Assembly (NCBI RefSeq): GCF_021458635.1
Contig: NZ_JAIRDQ010000001.1
Coordinates: forward strand, 930,001 to 994,000
DNA from: Bradyrhizobium monzae
GTDB taxonomy: Bacteria > Pseudomonadota > Alphaproteobacteria > Rhizobiales > Xanthobacteraceae
Direction: 5' to 3'
Length of the DNA: 64,000 nucleotides
The notes under the pieces were generated by a model. The model saw only the letters and a program-made list of their open reading frames with translations, was not told the DNA's origin and searched no databases. Numbering within the stretch: the stretch's first letter is position 1; each line of letters starts with the position of its first letter. Both the position numbers and the translations under genes were made by a program. Of this stretch, positions 27,896 to 37,247 are shown one piece after another.

Positions 27896-30361
27896 TCAGA
27901 ACGTCACCCGCATCCCCGCATAGAACGCGCGCGGACGCGCCGGGCTGAGTGAACGCGGATCGGTGAAGCTGTTTCCACCGTTGGTAAAGTTCGGCAACGC
28001 GCCGGTGTCGAAGAACTGCCCGTAGGTCGCGTAGCGGTTGTCGAAGATATTGTCGACCTTGCCGTAGAGCTGAACGGTCTTGGTCACCTGATAGGAGGCG
28101 TACAGGTTGAAGACCGTGTAGGACGGCAGCTTCGCATATTGGTTGGATTCGTCGCCGACCAGATACTGGCTGGAGACGAACAGTGCGTTGCCGCCAACCT
28201 TCCACTCGTCAGTGACGGCGTAATCGACACCGACCTTGACGCGGTGGCGCGGGATCGCGGGAATCTGGTCGCCGGGCAAGACCTGGATATTGCCGTCGGC
28301 ATCGGCGAAGGGGCTGTTCGAGCCGAGCGTCAATGCGTCGAGGAAGCGGGCATCGACGAAGGTATAGCTCGCCTGGAACTGAAGCGTCGATGATTTGATG
28401 TTGACCTCGGCCTCCAGCCCCTGCCGCCGCGTCCTGCCGACGTTGGTGAAGTAGCCAAAGCCGGTCCGGCCGGGAACGGGGACGGCCAGGATGTCATCAT
28501 AATTGGTGGCGCGGAAGCCGCCGATCTTCCACCCGAGCGTGCCGATGTTCAGCTCCTTGGTGCCGCGCAGGCCCGCTTCCACGGTCTTGGAGACGACCTG
28601 TTTCAACGGCGGGTCGGAGACCAGAAACGCCGCGATGAGGCAGGGATTGTTCGGATCGGCACAGCCGAGTTCGAGCGGTGTCGGCGCGCGGTTAGCCTCG
28701 GAATAGCCGGCATAGGCGGTCAGCTCCGGCGTGACCTTGTAGGTCCCGCCGATCACCGGGTTGAACCGGGTAAAGGTGTAGTCGCCGTTGAGGGCGGTGC
28801 CGAGCTGATCCTCCAGCGAGATGCGCGCCACGTTGAAGCGGCCTCCGCCGGTGATCGCGAAGGCATCCGTGACGTTAAACGTATCCATCGCGTACAGGCC
28901 GTTATATTGATTGACGGTTCGCAGCGAGACGGGACCGGCGAAGCCGGTATCGATCGTGCCGGACGGCCCCAGGAAGAGACCGCTGCCGCTCACGACATAG
29001 TTCTCGCCTATCGAACCGATCTCGGCGGTGGCATCGTAGCGCGTGACGCTGGCGTCATAGCTTGTGCCGATCACGAAGCGGTTGTCGTGTCCGAGTAGCT
29101 GGTCGGTGTTGGTGGCCTGCCCCGATACGCCAAAGGTGGTCGAGCGTATCGAGCTCCGGTCGATCTCGCCGAGGATCGTTCCCGGCGCAAAAGGATTGCC
29201 AAGCTGAAGGCCGTTCGCGCCATTCGCGGGCGTCGCACCGTCGCCGAAGCACAGCAGCGCCGCGTCTGCCGTGCACTCGCCGACGTCGGTCGGATTGCCG
29301 TCGACCATCTTCTGCTCGTACCTGCGCACATGCGCGGTGCCTTCGAGCGTCCAGGTCGGCGTCGCATCGGCCTTGGCGGTCAGGTTGAGATAACCGACGC
29401 GGTTGGAGCTGGTCTGCGGTGTGGTGTATGTGGCGCCCCAATAATTATTGAGGAGCTCGGCGGGAACGGTGGCGTTGGCGCCGAAATCGTTCTTGGCCAC
29501 TCCCATATTGACGTGAAATTCGCTGTCGCCGGCCTTGTAGCCGACATCGCTGTAGAAGCGCCGCACGTCCGATTGGGAGAAGTTGCGGAAGCCGTTGTCG
29601 TGCAGACCTTCGAGCGCGGCATAGATGCCGTAGTTCTGGTCAACCTGCTTGCCCCATTGCGCCGAGCCCTGGATGCGACCGAACGAGCCGCCCATGACGT
29701 CAAGCTCTGCGCCTTGATAGGTGAAGCCATCCTTCATTTGCAGATTGATCGCGCCACCCAGCGCGTTGAGGCCGAACGCGGGATTGTTGGTCACCAGCGT
29801 CACAGACCTGATCGCGGCGGTCGGGATCAGGTCCCAATTGACGGCATCCGAGAAGGCTTCGTTGATGCGCACGCCGTTCTGATAAACCGTGAGTCCTTGC
29901 GGCGTGCCGGTCACGGGCGAGGCGACAAAACCGCGAAATTCGACGTTCGGCTGGAACGGGTTGCCGGTGACCTCGCTGATGCTGACGCCTGCGATGTTGT
30001 CGCGTAGCGCATCCGTGACGTTAAGCGAGCCGGTACGCTTGATCTGGTTGGCGTCAACGGCGTTGATCGCCGACGGAACCTTGTCGGCCTCGAGACCCCT
30101 GCCGGTGCCGGGTGAAGTTGGATAAACGTAGATCCTGCCAGCCGTGGGCTTGCCGACGCTTGCGGCCGTCCGCGCGACCGGCCGCGACGGCGCGCGCCGT
30201 GCAGTTGGCTGCGGCGCCACCACCTCGATCGCCGGCAGGTTCTGTACGTTGGTCTCTTCGTCCTGCGCCGCGCGGGCATTGGTCCCGAAACAGAGTCCGG
30301 ACACCGGCCCGGCCAAGACCGAGGCCATCAGCAAACGTCGCGTGTGTCCCGGCCTGCGCAT
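27896..30361 (-). CDS. TonB-dependent outer-membrane receptor, candidate lanthanide receptor
   Basis: An 821-residue receptor. After an export signal (residues 1-33) and a Pro/Ala-rich linker containing QNLPAIEVVAPQ (a likely TonB box), the plug domain spans about residues 90-230 (VPSAINAVDANQIKRTGSLN, NPAFGLNALGGAINLQMKDG), and the 22-strand barrel ends MRVTF with a terminal Phe. It imports a scarce metal complex with TonB energy. It lies by a NarL-type two-component pair and close to the lut-type ABC operon, so it is a strong LutH candidate for lanthanide chelates; an iron or cobalamin receptor cannot be excluded by sequence alone. Confidence 0.85.
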   Translation of the reverse strand: MRRPGHTRRLLMASVLAGPVSGLCFGTNARAAQDEETNVQNLPAIEVVAPQPTARRAPSRPVARTAASVGKPTAGRIYVYPTSPGTGRGLEADKVPSAINAVDANQIKRTGSLNVTDALRDNIAGVSISEVTGNPFQPNVEFRGFVASPVTGTPQGLTVYQNGVRINEAFSDAVNWDLIPTAAIRSVTLVTNNPAFGLNALGGAINLQMKDGFTYQGAELDVMGGSFGRIQGSAQWGKQVDQNYGIYAALEGLHDNGFRNFSQSDVRRFYSDVGYKAGDSEFHVNMGVAKNDFGANATVPAELLNNYWGATYTTPQTSSNRVGYLNLTAKADATPTWTLEGTAHVRRYEQKMVDGNPTDVGECTADAALLCFGDGATPANGANGLQLGNPFAPGTILGEIDRSSIRSTTFGVSGQATNTDQLLGHDNRFVIGTSYDASVTRYDATAEIGSIGENYVVSGSGLFLGPSGTIDTGFAGPVSLRTVNQYNGLYAMDTFNVTDAFAITGGGRFNVARISLEDQLGTALNGDYTFTRFNPVIGGTYKVTPELTAYAGYSEANRAPTPLELGCADPNNPCLIAAFLVSDPPLKQVVSKTVEAGLRGTKELNIGTLGWKIGGFRATNYDDILAVPVPGRTGFGYFTNVGRTRRQGLEAEVNIKSSTLQFQASYTFVDARFLDALTLGSNSPFADADGNIQVLPGDQIPAIPRHRVKVGVDYAVTDEWKVGGNALFVSSQYLVGDESNQYAKLPSYTVFNLYASYQVTKTVQLYGKVDNIFDNRYATYGQFFDTGALPNFTNGGNSFTDPRSLSPARPRAFYAGMRVTF

Positions 30362-30541
30362 TCCCGTTGTCCCACCCGTAACCTTCGGCTGTTTTGGTTT
30401 TCGCCGTTCGGTTGAGACGAGTGTATTCGGCGGCGGATCATGCACCAGCCACAAAAGGTCTGGCACTCTCCGTACCCGTTTTCCCGACGAAATCGGGAAT
30501 TTTTCCCGATCGCGAATTTTCTCCGATCGAACCGGGCGCGA

Positions 30542-31900
30542 TCAGGCCGCCGCGGTCGGAACCAGCGCCTCCACGGTGACGCCGCCTTCGCCGGACGCCA
30601 CGATGAGCGTGCCGCCCAGCGCCAGAATGCGCTCGCGCATGCCGACGAGGCCGAAGCCGAGTTTTTGGTCCGGCTCCATGCCGCGACCGTTATCGCTGAC
30701 CCGTACACGGGCACAGAAGCGACCGTCGCGGCCCGGCTGCTCCGCCGGCTCGATCACGACATTGATCGCGGTCGCGTCGGCGTGGCGGAACGCGTTGGTG
30801 AGCGCCTCCTGCACGACGCGATAGATGGTGAGGTCGGCGGTCTCGCCGGTAACGCCCAGCGCCGGCGAGATCGTGGTCTCGATCGTCACGTCGGGGTGCG
30901 ATTCCCGCCACAGCCGCGACAGCGATTCCAGCGCCTTGCCGAGGCCAAGCTCGGCAAGGCCGACGGGCCTCAAGCGCTCCAGCACGCGACGGGTGAACTG
31001 CTGCAGCGCGTTGATCTGTTCGAGAAGCGCACCGCCGTGTTTTCGCACGGCATCTGCACTCGGCGCACGTCCGTCGGCCAGCTTCGCCAGCGCGCTGGCA
31101 TGCGCGCGCAGCGAGAACAGATACGGTCCGAATTCGTCGTGCAGCTCGCGCGCGATCTCCTTGCGCTCGACGTCCTGGAGCGACACCGCGCGCTCGGCAA
31201 GCCGCCGCTTGTCCTCGACCGCCTCGCCGAGCGTCGCCGCGAGATGATTGAGCTTGGTGCAGATCGCAGCGAGCTCGGGCGCGCCGCCGGGCGCCGCACG
31301 CGCGTCATAACGGCCGTCCTCGAGCTCGCCCATCGTCCGTGTCAGCGACTTGAGCGGCGCGAGCGCCCGGCCGACGACATTCATCATCACCAGGAACAGC
31401 ACCAGAGCGATCACTGACCCGACCTCAAGCTGCGTGACGATGGCGTCCCAGATTTCGGCGATCTCGTCATTGGGATGCGAGGTGATCACCAGCGAGCCGG
31501 GCTTGCCATGCACCGAGACCGGCACGCTGACGGCGGTCTGCTCGGGGTGAACCAGGCTGACGAACCAGGCGGGCGGCCCGGGCGTGTCGTCATCGGTATC
31601 GGGCCGCGGCGGCGTCAGCGGGTTCCCGCCGGCGTCCCGGAGCGCAATGCTGACATGGCGGAGCCGATTGAGGTCGCGCGCGATCTGGTTCAGCCTCGCA
31701 TCGGGATCCGGCGCCTCGTTGAGATCGGCAACGATCATCTCGATGAATTCGCGCGCCAGCCGGATCACGCTCTGGTCCTCGGCCTGCACGCGGGGACCGG
31801 CCTCCGCGACCTGGCGGGCGATGTTGACGGCGAGCCCGAGCGCAAGCAGCAGCGCCAACAGGAGGTTGATGCGCCCGCGCAAGGATAGATTTTGCCACAT
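30542..31900 (-). CDS. NarL-type sensor histidine kinase
   Basis: A 452-residue membrane kinase. A first transmembrane helix (residues 10-28), a periplasmic domain of about 125 residues, a second helix (VIALVLFLVMMNVVGRA), HAMP, a HisKA_3 box with phospho-acceptor His in EIARELHDEFGPYLFSL, and an HATPase domain (VVQEALTNAFRHAD, DNGRGM, GFGLVGMRERI). Divergent from the response regulator 209 bases away. Kinases of this kind control PQQ alcohol dehydrogenases in other bacteria (for example PedS2 in Pseudomonas putida, which responds to lanthanides); that role is inferred here. Confidence 0.88.
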   Translation of the reverse strand: MWQNLSLRGRINLLLALLLALGLAVNIARQVAEAGPRVQAEDQSVIRLAREFIEMIVADLNEAPDPDARLNQIARDLNRLRHVSIALRDAGGNPLTPPRPDTDDDTPGPPAWFVSLVHPEQTAVSVPVSVHGKPGSLVITSHPNDEIAEIWDAIVTQLEVGSVIALVLFLVMMNVVGRALAPLKSLTRTMGELEDGRYDARAAPGGAPELAAICTKLNHLAATLGEAVEDKRRLAERAVSLQDVERKEIARELHDEFGPYLFSLRAHASALAKLADGRAPSADAVRKHGGALLEQINALQQFTRRVLERLRPVGLAELGLGKALESLSRLWRESHPDVTIETTISPALGVTGETADLTIYRVVQEALTNAFRHADATAINVVIEPAEQPGRDGRFCARVRVSDNGRGMEPDQKLGFGLVGMRERILALGGTLIVASGEGGVTVEALVPTAAA

Positions 31901-32108
31901 TGCTCTCGCCCGCCTCACGAAGGATCGCTCGCACCCGTCCGACAGCGTTGACAGGGACGAAGCGCCCGATATCTAATCGCAAGCGTACAGCAATCCCGGC
32001 CGGGTTGCATGACCCGACATGAGACGCGCGTCTCTCCTCGTTCGGCATCATGCAGCGCGAAAACAGGCAAATTCCAACAGGGGGGGCTCGCTGTCGCGGG
32101 GAACGCCT

Positions 32109-32729
32109 ATGCGCATTCTGATCGTCGACGATCATCCCATTGTCGCCTCCGGCTGCCGCGCCGTGCTGGCCGACGAAGGCGAGATCGAGATTTTGGAGGC
32201 CGCCGACGCCGAGGACGGCGAATGCGTCTTCATCGTCGAACGCCCCGACCTCTGCGTGATCGACATCAACCTGCCAACCGTCTCCGGCTTCGAGCTTGCG
32301 CGCCGCATCCTCGAGCGCGCGGCGGATGCCCGCATCATCATGTTCAGCATGAACGACGACCCGGCCTTCGCCGCGCGTGCGATCGAATGCGGTGCCAAGG
32401 GCTACGTCTCCAAGACAGGCGACCCCGATGATCTCGTCGAGGCGATCCGCACTGTCGGCGGCGGCGGCACTTATCTTCCCAGCGCGATCGCACGCAGCAT
32501 AGCCTTCGCAGGCCCCACGCTGGCGCAAAGCCCGCTGTCGAAGCTGAATCCGCGCGAGATGGAGATCTTGCGGCTGCTCAGCGCGGGAAAAAGCCTGTCC
32601 GAGATCGCCTGGCTTGTGCAATCGTCCTACAAGACGGTCGCCAACACCTCCTCGATCATGCGCCAGAAACTCGGGGTGAAGACCTCGGTCGAACTGGTGC
32701 GGCTGGCGATCGACAGCGGCGTAGCCTGA
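32109..32729 (+). CDS. LuxR/NarL-type response regulator
   Basis: A 206-residue regulator. The receiver domain has Asp7-Asp8, phospho-acceptor Asp52 (VIDINLP), and Lys in GYVSKTG. The C-terminal LuxR helix-turn-helix reads LNPREMEILRLLSAGKSLSE. The ATG at 32109 follows GGGGAACG. It pairs with the divergent kinase at 30542 and probably regulates the surrounding receptor, transport or dehydrogenase genes. Confidence 0.9.
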   Translation: MRILIVDDHPIVASGCRAVLADEGEIEILEAADAEDGECVFIVERPDLCVIDINLPTVSGFELARRILERAADARIIMFSMNDDPAFAARAIECGAKGYVSKTGDPDDLVEAIRTVGGGGTYLPSAIARSIAFAGPTLAQSPLSKLNPREMEILRLLSAGKSLSEIAWLVQSSYKTVANTSSIMRQKLGVKTSVELVRLAIDSGVA

Positions 32730-32801
32730 AAGCGCGCCACAAATTTCGGTCGTACAAGCATTGCAATCTTGATGTGGTGAGATGCCACGGAGCAAAACGG
32801 C

Positions 32802-33647
32802 ATGACGATCCAGACTGTCTCGACCAATACCTCCTTTGGCGGCGTGCAAGGCGTGTATCGCCATGCGAGCCAGGTGACCGGCACCGACATGGTGTTCTCG
32901 GTCTATGTTCCGCCGCATGCCGAGGGCGCCAGGCTGCCCGTGGTCTGGTATCTCTCCGGCCTCACCTGCACCCATGCCAACGTCACCGAGAAGGGCGAAT
33001 TCCGCAAAGCATGCGCCGAACTCGGCCTGATCTTCGTCGCCCCCGACACCAGCCCGCGCGGGCCCGACGTACCCGGCGATGCCAACAACGCCTATGATTT
33101 CGGCTTAGGGGCCGGTTTCTACGTCGATGCGACCGAAGCGCCGTTCGCGCGCAATTATCGCATGTGGAGCTATGTCACCGACGAGCTGCCCAAACTCGTG
33201 GCGGGAAATTTTCCCGTCGACGCCAAGCGGCAATCGGTGATGGGCCATTCCATGGGCGGCCATGGCGCCCTGACCGTGGCGCTGCGCAACCCGCACCGCT
33301 ATCGTGCGGCGAGCGCCTTTGCCCCGATCGTGGCGCCGTCGCAGGTGCCCTGGGGCATCAAGGCGCTGACCGGATATCTCGGTCCGAACAAGGATGCCTG
33401 GCGTAGCCATGACACGGTTGCGCTGATCGAGGACGGCGCGAAATATTCAGGCTTCCTGGTCGACGTCGGCGAGGCCGACAATTTCCTCAAAGAGCAGCTC
33501 AAGCCGGAGCTGTTGCAAGCCGCCTGCACCAAGGCCAACATCCCGCTGACGCTGCGGCGTCAGCCGGGCTACGACCACAGCTATTATTTCATCTCGACAT
33601 TCATGAGCGACCATCTGCACTGGCATGCGGAGCGGCTGAAGGGGTGA
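32802..33647 (+). CDS. fghA: S-formylglutathione hydrolase
   Basis: A 281-residue cytosolic serine hydrolase that splits S-formylglutathione to formate and glutathione, the last step of glutathione-dependent formaldehyde oxidation. Visible features: LPVVWYLSGLTCTHANVTEK, the nucleophile elbow GHSMGGHGALT, and the catalytic His in GYDHSYYFI. It follows the response regulator by 72 bases. The matching dehydrogenase and Gfa lie about 24 kb away in the same island. Its 3' end is only 16 bases from the convergent exported-protein gene. Confidence 0.95.
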   Translation: MTIQTVSTNTSFGGVQGVYRHASQVTGTDMVFSVYVPPHAEGARLPVVWYLSGLTCTHANVTEKGEFRKACAELGLIFVAPDTSPRGPDVPGDANNAYDFGLGAGFYVDATEAPFARNYRMWSYVTDELPKLVAGNFPVDAKRQSVMGHSMGGHGALTVALRNPHRYRAASAFAPIVAPSQVPWGIKALTGYLGPNKDAWRSHDTVALIEDGAKYSGFLVDVGEADNFLKEQLKPELLQAACTKANIPLTLRRQPGYDHSYYFISTFMSDHLHWHAERLKG

Positions 33648-33663
33648 GCTTCCTTACACTTCC

Positions 33664-34167
33664 CTACTCCGGCTTGCCGTAGTTCGGCGCGAGCAGGCGG
33701 TTGCGGATCAGGTAGCTCATCGTGCGCGACCAAGATTCGTCGGTGTTGCCGCGCATGTCGGCGCTCGCCGCCGCGATCATGGTGCCGGTCTTCACGTCGC
33801 GCAGATAGATGTTCAGATTGATGATCAGGTTCGAGACCTTCTGCACCATGCCGGTGATCTCGAGGTCCGCTCCCAACTGTCCGGCAAGCTTGAGGTCGCA
33901 ACCGCCGCAGGCCTGCAGATTGGCGTGACGGGCGGCATCCCTCACCGGCGCGATATCGAGCAGCTGGAACCGGCCTGAATCAGCCAGTTCCTTGCGCAGC
34001 TGGTCGCTGATATGCGCGAGCCGCGCCTCTTCCGGCCTGGAGCCATAGAACTCGCCGGGCAGACTGGTGTCGATCAACTCGAAATCGAACACGGCGAGCT
34101 TTGGCGGATCGGCGAACGCCTGCGATCCCATCAGCAGCAAAGTCGCGAAACATATCATCGCTCGCAT
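33664..34167 (-). CDS. Exported DUF2380/DUF3280-like protein of lut-type locus
   Basis: A 167-residue protein with a signal peptide (MRAMICFATLLLMGSQAFA, residues 1-19) and a mature domain starting KLAVFDFELIDTSLPGEFYG, the start of a family of exported proteins found with PQQ dehydrogenase clusters. A CGGC motif sits in the middle (QACGGCDLKLAGQLGADLEI). It is divergent from the lut-type binding-protein gene, 127 bases apart. Possibly corresponds to an exported Lut protein; function unknown. Confidence 0.75.
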   Translation of the reverse strand: MRAMICFATLLLMGSQAFADPPKLAVFDFELIDTSLPGEFYGSRPEEARLAHISDQLRKELADSGRFQLLDIAPVRDAARHANLQACGGCDLKLAGQLGADLEITGMVQKVSNLIINLNIYLRDVKTGTMIAAASADMRGNTDESWSRTMSYLIRNRLLAPNYGKPE

Positions 34168-34294
34168 GATCGTGATTCCGCCTGTCGTATCGCGACGACC
34201 AAATGCGGGGTTGCAAGCCCGGTCAAATCGGTCATGTTTCAAGAGAGACAATTCTTCACCGGCGGTCAAGCCGGGGAGGACGTCAGGAGGAAGC

Positions 34295-35476
34295 ATGATC
34301 CGATGGTTGCTCGGCCCGATCGGCCTGTGTCTGGCAGCGGCGCAAGCGCTCGCGACCGACCCGGTCACGATTGGCGTCGGCTATCTCGGCGTCGCCGGCA
34401 CCCGATCGACGCTGTCGCTGGTCGAGCAGCCCGCGGACAATGACGGCGTTGCCGGCGCGAAGCTCGCGATCGAGGACAACAACACCACCGGAAAATTCCT
34501 CAACCAGCGCTTCACGCTGGAAGAGCGTCGTATCAAGGAAGGCGAGGACGTGGTCCAGGCCGCGACCGCGCTCGCCGAGCACAACGGCTTCATCGTCACC
34601 GACCTGCCCGCCGATGCGCTGTTGAAGGTTGCCGACGCCTTGCGCGACCGCGGTACGCTGCTGTTCAACGCCGGCGCGATCGACGAGCGGCTGCGCGAAG
34701 CCGATTGCCGCGCCAATGTGATCCACAGCGCGCCGACGCGGTCGATGCTGGCAGATGCGCTCGGCCAGTATCTGGTGTGGAAGCGATGGCCGCGCTGGCT
34801 GCTGGTGGTCGGCTCGCACGACGAGGACAAGCTCTATGCCGATGCGCTCCGTCGCGCCGCCACGCGGTTCGGCGCCAAGATCGTGCAGGAGCGCACCTTT
34901 GAAGACACCGGCGGCGCGCGCCGCACGGACTCCGGCGTGACGCTGATCCAGCGGCAGATGCCGGTGTTCACGCAACAGGCGCCGGCCTACGACGTGCTGG
35001 TCGCCGCCGACGAGAGCGAGGTGTTCGCGGCCTATCTGCCCTACCGCACCTGGGATCCCCGCCCCGTCGCGGGCTCGGCCGGCCTGGTCCCGCGCAGCTG
35101 GGACGCCGCGCAGGACCAGTGGGGCGCGACGCAGATGCAGAACCGCTTCATGAAGCTGAATTCGCGACGCATGACCGCGCTCGACATGCAGGCCTGGACG
35201 GCAGTGCGCATGATTGGCGAGGCTACCTCGCGCACCAATTCCGGCGACGTCAAGAAGGTCTCGGACTTCATCAAGGGCCCCGATTTCTCCGTCGCCGCCT
35301 TCAAGGGCACCAAGCTGACGCTGCGCGACTGGAATCTCCAGCTCCGTCAACCGATCCTGCTGGTCGACGGCCGCATGGTTGTGTCCGTCTCGCCGCAGGA
35401 AGGATTTCTGCACCAGGTCTCCGAGCTCGACACGCTCGGCTATGATCGTCCGGAGAGCAAATGCAAGCTGAAATGA
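34295..35476 (+). CDS. lutA: Lut-type ABC substrate-binding protein (PQQ dehydrogenase system)
   Basis: A 393-residue exported protein with a signal peptide (residues 1-20) and a type I periplasmic-binding fold starting DPVTIGVGYLG. It matches the class of binding proteins found with PQQ alcohol dehydrogenase systems and called LutA in Methylorubrum extorquens, where the lut operon serves lanthanide uptake. The ATG at 34295 follows CAGGAGGAAGC. Its stop overlaps the next start (ATGA), beginning a run of coupled genes. That lanthanide is the cargo is inferred from homology and context. Confidence 0.82.
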   Translation: MIRWLLGPIGLCLAAAQALATDPVTIGVGYLGVAGTRSTLSLVEQPADNDGVAGAKLAIEDNNTTGKFLNQRFTLEERRIKEGEDVVQAATALAEHNGFIVTDLPADALLKVADALRDRGTLLFNAGAIDERLREADCRANVIHSAPTRSMLADALGQYLVWKRWPRWLLVVGSHDEDKLYADALRRAATRFGAKIVQERTFEDTGGARRTDSGVTLIQRQMPVFTQQAPAYDVLVAADESEVFAAYLPYRTWDPRPVAGSAGLVPRSWDAAQDQWGATQMQNRFMKLNSRRMTALDMQAWTAVRMIGEATSRTNSGDVKKVSDFIKGPDFSVAAFKGTKLTLRDWNLQLRQPILLVDGRMVVSVSPQEGFLHQVSELDTLGYDRPESKCKLK

Positions 35477-36444
35477 GGGCACAGATGTTGCGTGTGGGGT
35501 TGCTGTCCGGATTGGTGCTGGTCACAGCACCCGCCCATGCCTTCGTAGCCTATGTCTCGAACGAAAAGAGCAACACGGTGTCGGTGATCGACACCGACAG
35601 CTGGACCGTGACCAAGACCATCAAGGTCGGCCAGCGCCCGCGCGGCATCGAGTTCACCCGCGATGGAAAATTCGTGATGGTCGCGGTCGGCGACGACGAC
35701 ACCATCCAGGTGATCGATGCCAAGACGCAAGCAATTGTCGACACCCTGCCCTCCGGTCCCGACCCTGAATTGTTCACGCAGGATGCCGCCGGCAAGACCC
35801 TTTATGTCGCCAATGAGAACGACAACACGGTGACCGTGATCGATCTGGAGAAGCGCGCACGCCTCGGCGACATCCAGGTCGGGGTCGAACCCGAGGGCAT
35901 GACCATCAGCCCGGACGGAAAGATCCTGATCAACACGTCCGAGACGACCAACATGGCGCATTTCATCGACACCGCGTCGCGCCAGATCGTCGCCAACGTG
36001 CTGGTCGATGCGCGCCCGCGCTTTGCCGAATTCAAGCACGACGCCTCCGAATTGTGGGTGTCCTCCGAGATCGGCGGGACCGTGTCGATCGTCGACCCCG
36101 GGAAGCACGAGGTCATCGGCAAGGTCAATTTCGAGATTCCCGGCTTGAGGAAAGAGGCGGTCCAGCCGGTCGGCATCGGCATGACCAAGGACGATAAAAC
36201 AGCGTTCGTCGCGCTCGGCCCCGCCAATCGCGTTGCCGTGGTCGATGTCGCAACGCGCAAGGTGACGAAATATCTGCTGGTCGGCCAGCGCGTCTGGCAC
36301 ATGGCGTTCACGCCGGACGAAAAATATCTGCTTACCACCAATGGCGTGTCGAACGACGTTTCCGTCATCGACGTTGCCGCGCAAAAGGTGATCAAGACCA
36401 TTCAGGTGGGCGAATTGCCCTGGGGCATCACGATCGCGCCATGA
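35473..36444 (+). CDS. Exported YVTN beta-propeller protein of lut-type operon
   Basis: A 323-residue periplasmic protein with a signal peptide ending AHA (about residue 22) and about seven beta-propeller blades, each with a VSVID/VTVID strand and a G-x-x-P-x-G turn (for example VGQRPRGIEFTRDGKFVMVA and VGVEPEGMTISPDGK). The start at 35473 forms an ATGA overlap with lutA; an ATG twelve bases earlier is possible. Members are known as PQQ-dependent catabolism-associated propellers; LutD in M. extorquens may be the counterpart. Role unknown, perhaps a periplasmic scaffold. Confidence 0.85.
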   Translation: MRAQMLRVGLLSGLVLVTAPAHAFVAYVSNEKSNTVSVIDTDSWTVTKTIKVGQRPRGIEFTRDGKFVMVAVGDDDTIQVIDAKTQAIVDTLPSGPDPELFTQDAAGKTLYVANENDNTVTVIDLEKRARLGDIQVGVEPEGMTISPDGKILINTSETTNMAHFIDTASRQIVANVLVDARPRFAEFKHDASELWVSSEIGGTVSIVDPGKHEVIGKVNFEIPGLRKEAVQPVGIGMTKDDKTAFVALGPANRVAVVDVATRKVTKYLLVGQRVWHMAFTPDEKYLLTTNGVSNDVSVIDVAAQKVIKTIQVGELPWGITIAP

Positions 36445-37247
36445 CCAGCCCTGCTCCCATCGCCGAACCTCGCGAGACGCCACGGTCCGATCCCGCCGCG
36501 GTGCAGGCGCTGTCGATCGACGGCGTCAGCCATTCTTACGGCCCGCGCCGGGCGCTGATCGATGTCTCCTTCAACGTTCGGCCCGCGAGCTTCACCGCGC
36601 TGCTCGGCCTCAACGGCGCGGGCAAGAGCACGCTGTTCTCGCTGATCACGCGACTGTTCGGCATCCAGACCGGCCGCGTCGGCATTTTCGGCCATGATGT
36701 CAGCCGAACGCCCGGCGAGGCGCTGCGGCTGCTCGGCGTCGTGTTTCAGCCGCGCACGCTCGATCTCGATCTGTCGTTGACGCAGAACCTGCTCTATCAC
36801 GCCGCGCTCCACGGCATCAGTCGCCGCGAGGCCGCTGCGCGCAGCGCCGAGCTGCTCGCGCGCATTGGCCTCTCCGACCGCGCCGCCAGCAAGGTGCGCG
36901 ATCTCTCCGGCGGCCAGATGCGGCGGCTGGAGATCGCCCGTGCGCTGCTGCACCGACCGCGGCTGTTGCTGCTGGACGAGCCGACCGTCGGGCTCGACGT
37001 CAAGGCGCGCGCCGATATCATCAGCCATGTTCGCCAGCTCGTGACCGAGCAAGGCATCGGCGTGCTCTGGGCCACGCACCTGTTCGACGAGATCATGGCC
37101 GGCGACGACCTCGTGGTGCTGCACCAGGGCAAGGTCCTGGCGCAGGGGCCGATGAGCAGCGTCATCACTGAAGCCGGCGCACAGGACGTCAACACCGCCT
37201 TCATGCGACTCACCGGTGCGCAAACCATCCCGGGAGGCGGCGCATGA
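36441..37247 (+). CDS. lutE: Lut-type ABC transporter ATP-binding protein
   Basis: A 268-residue ATPase with Walker A GLNGAGKST (residues 56-64), signature LSGGQMRRLEIARAL and Walker B LLLLDEPTVGLD. Of the ABC-2 class, like the ATPase of PQQ dehydrogenase-associated transporters. The ATG overlaps the propeller stop (ATGA) and its own stop overlaps the permease start, so all are translationally coupled. It should drive the permease at 37244. Confidence 0.88.
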   Translation: MTSPAPIAEPRETPRSDPAAVQALSIDGVSHSYGPRRALIDVSFNVRPASFTALLGLNGAGKSTLFSLITRLFGIQTGRVGIFGHDVSRTPGEALRLLGVVFQPRTLDLDLSLTQNLLYHAALHGISRREAAARSAELLARIGLSDRAASKVRDLSGGQMRRLEIARALLHRPRLLLLDEPTVGLDVKARADIISHVRQLVTEQGIGVLWATHLFDEIMAGDDLVVLHQGKVLAQGPMSSVITEAGAQDVNTAFMRLTGAQTIPGGGA

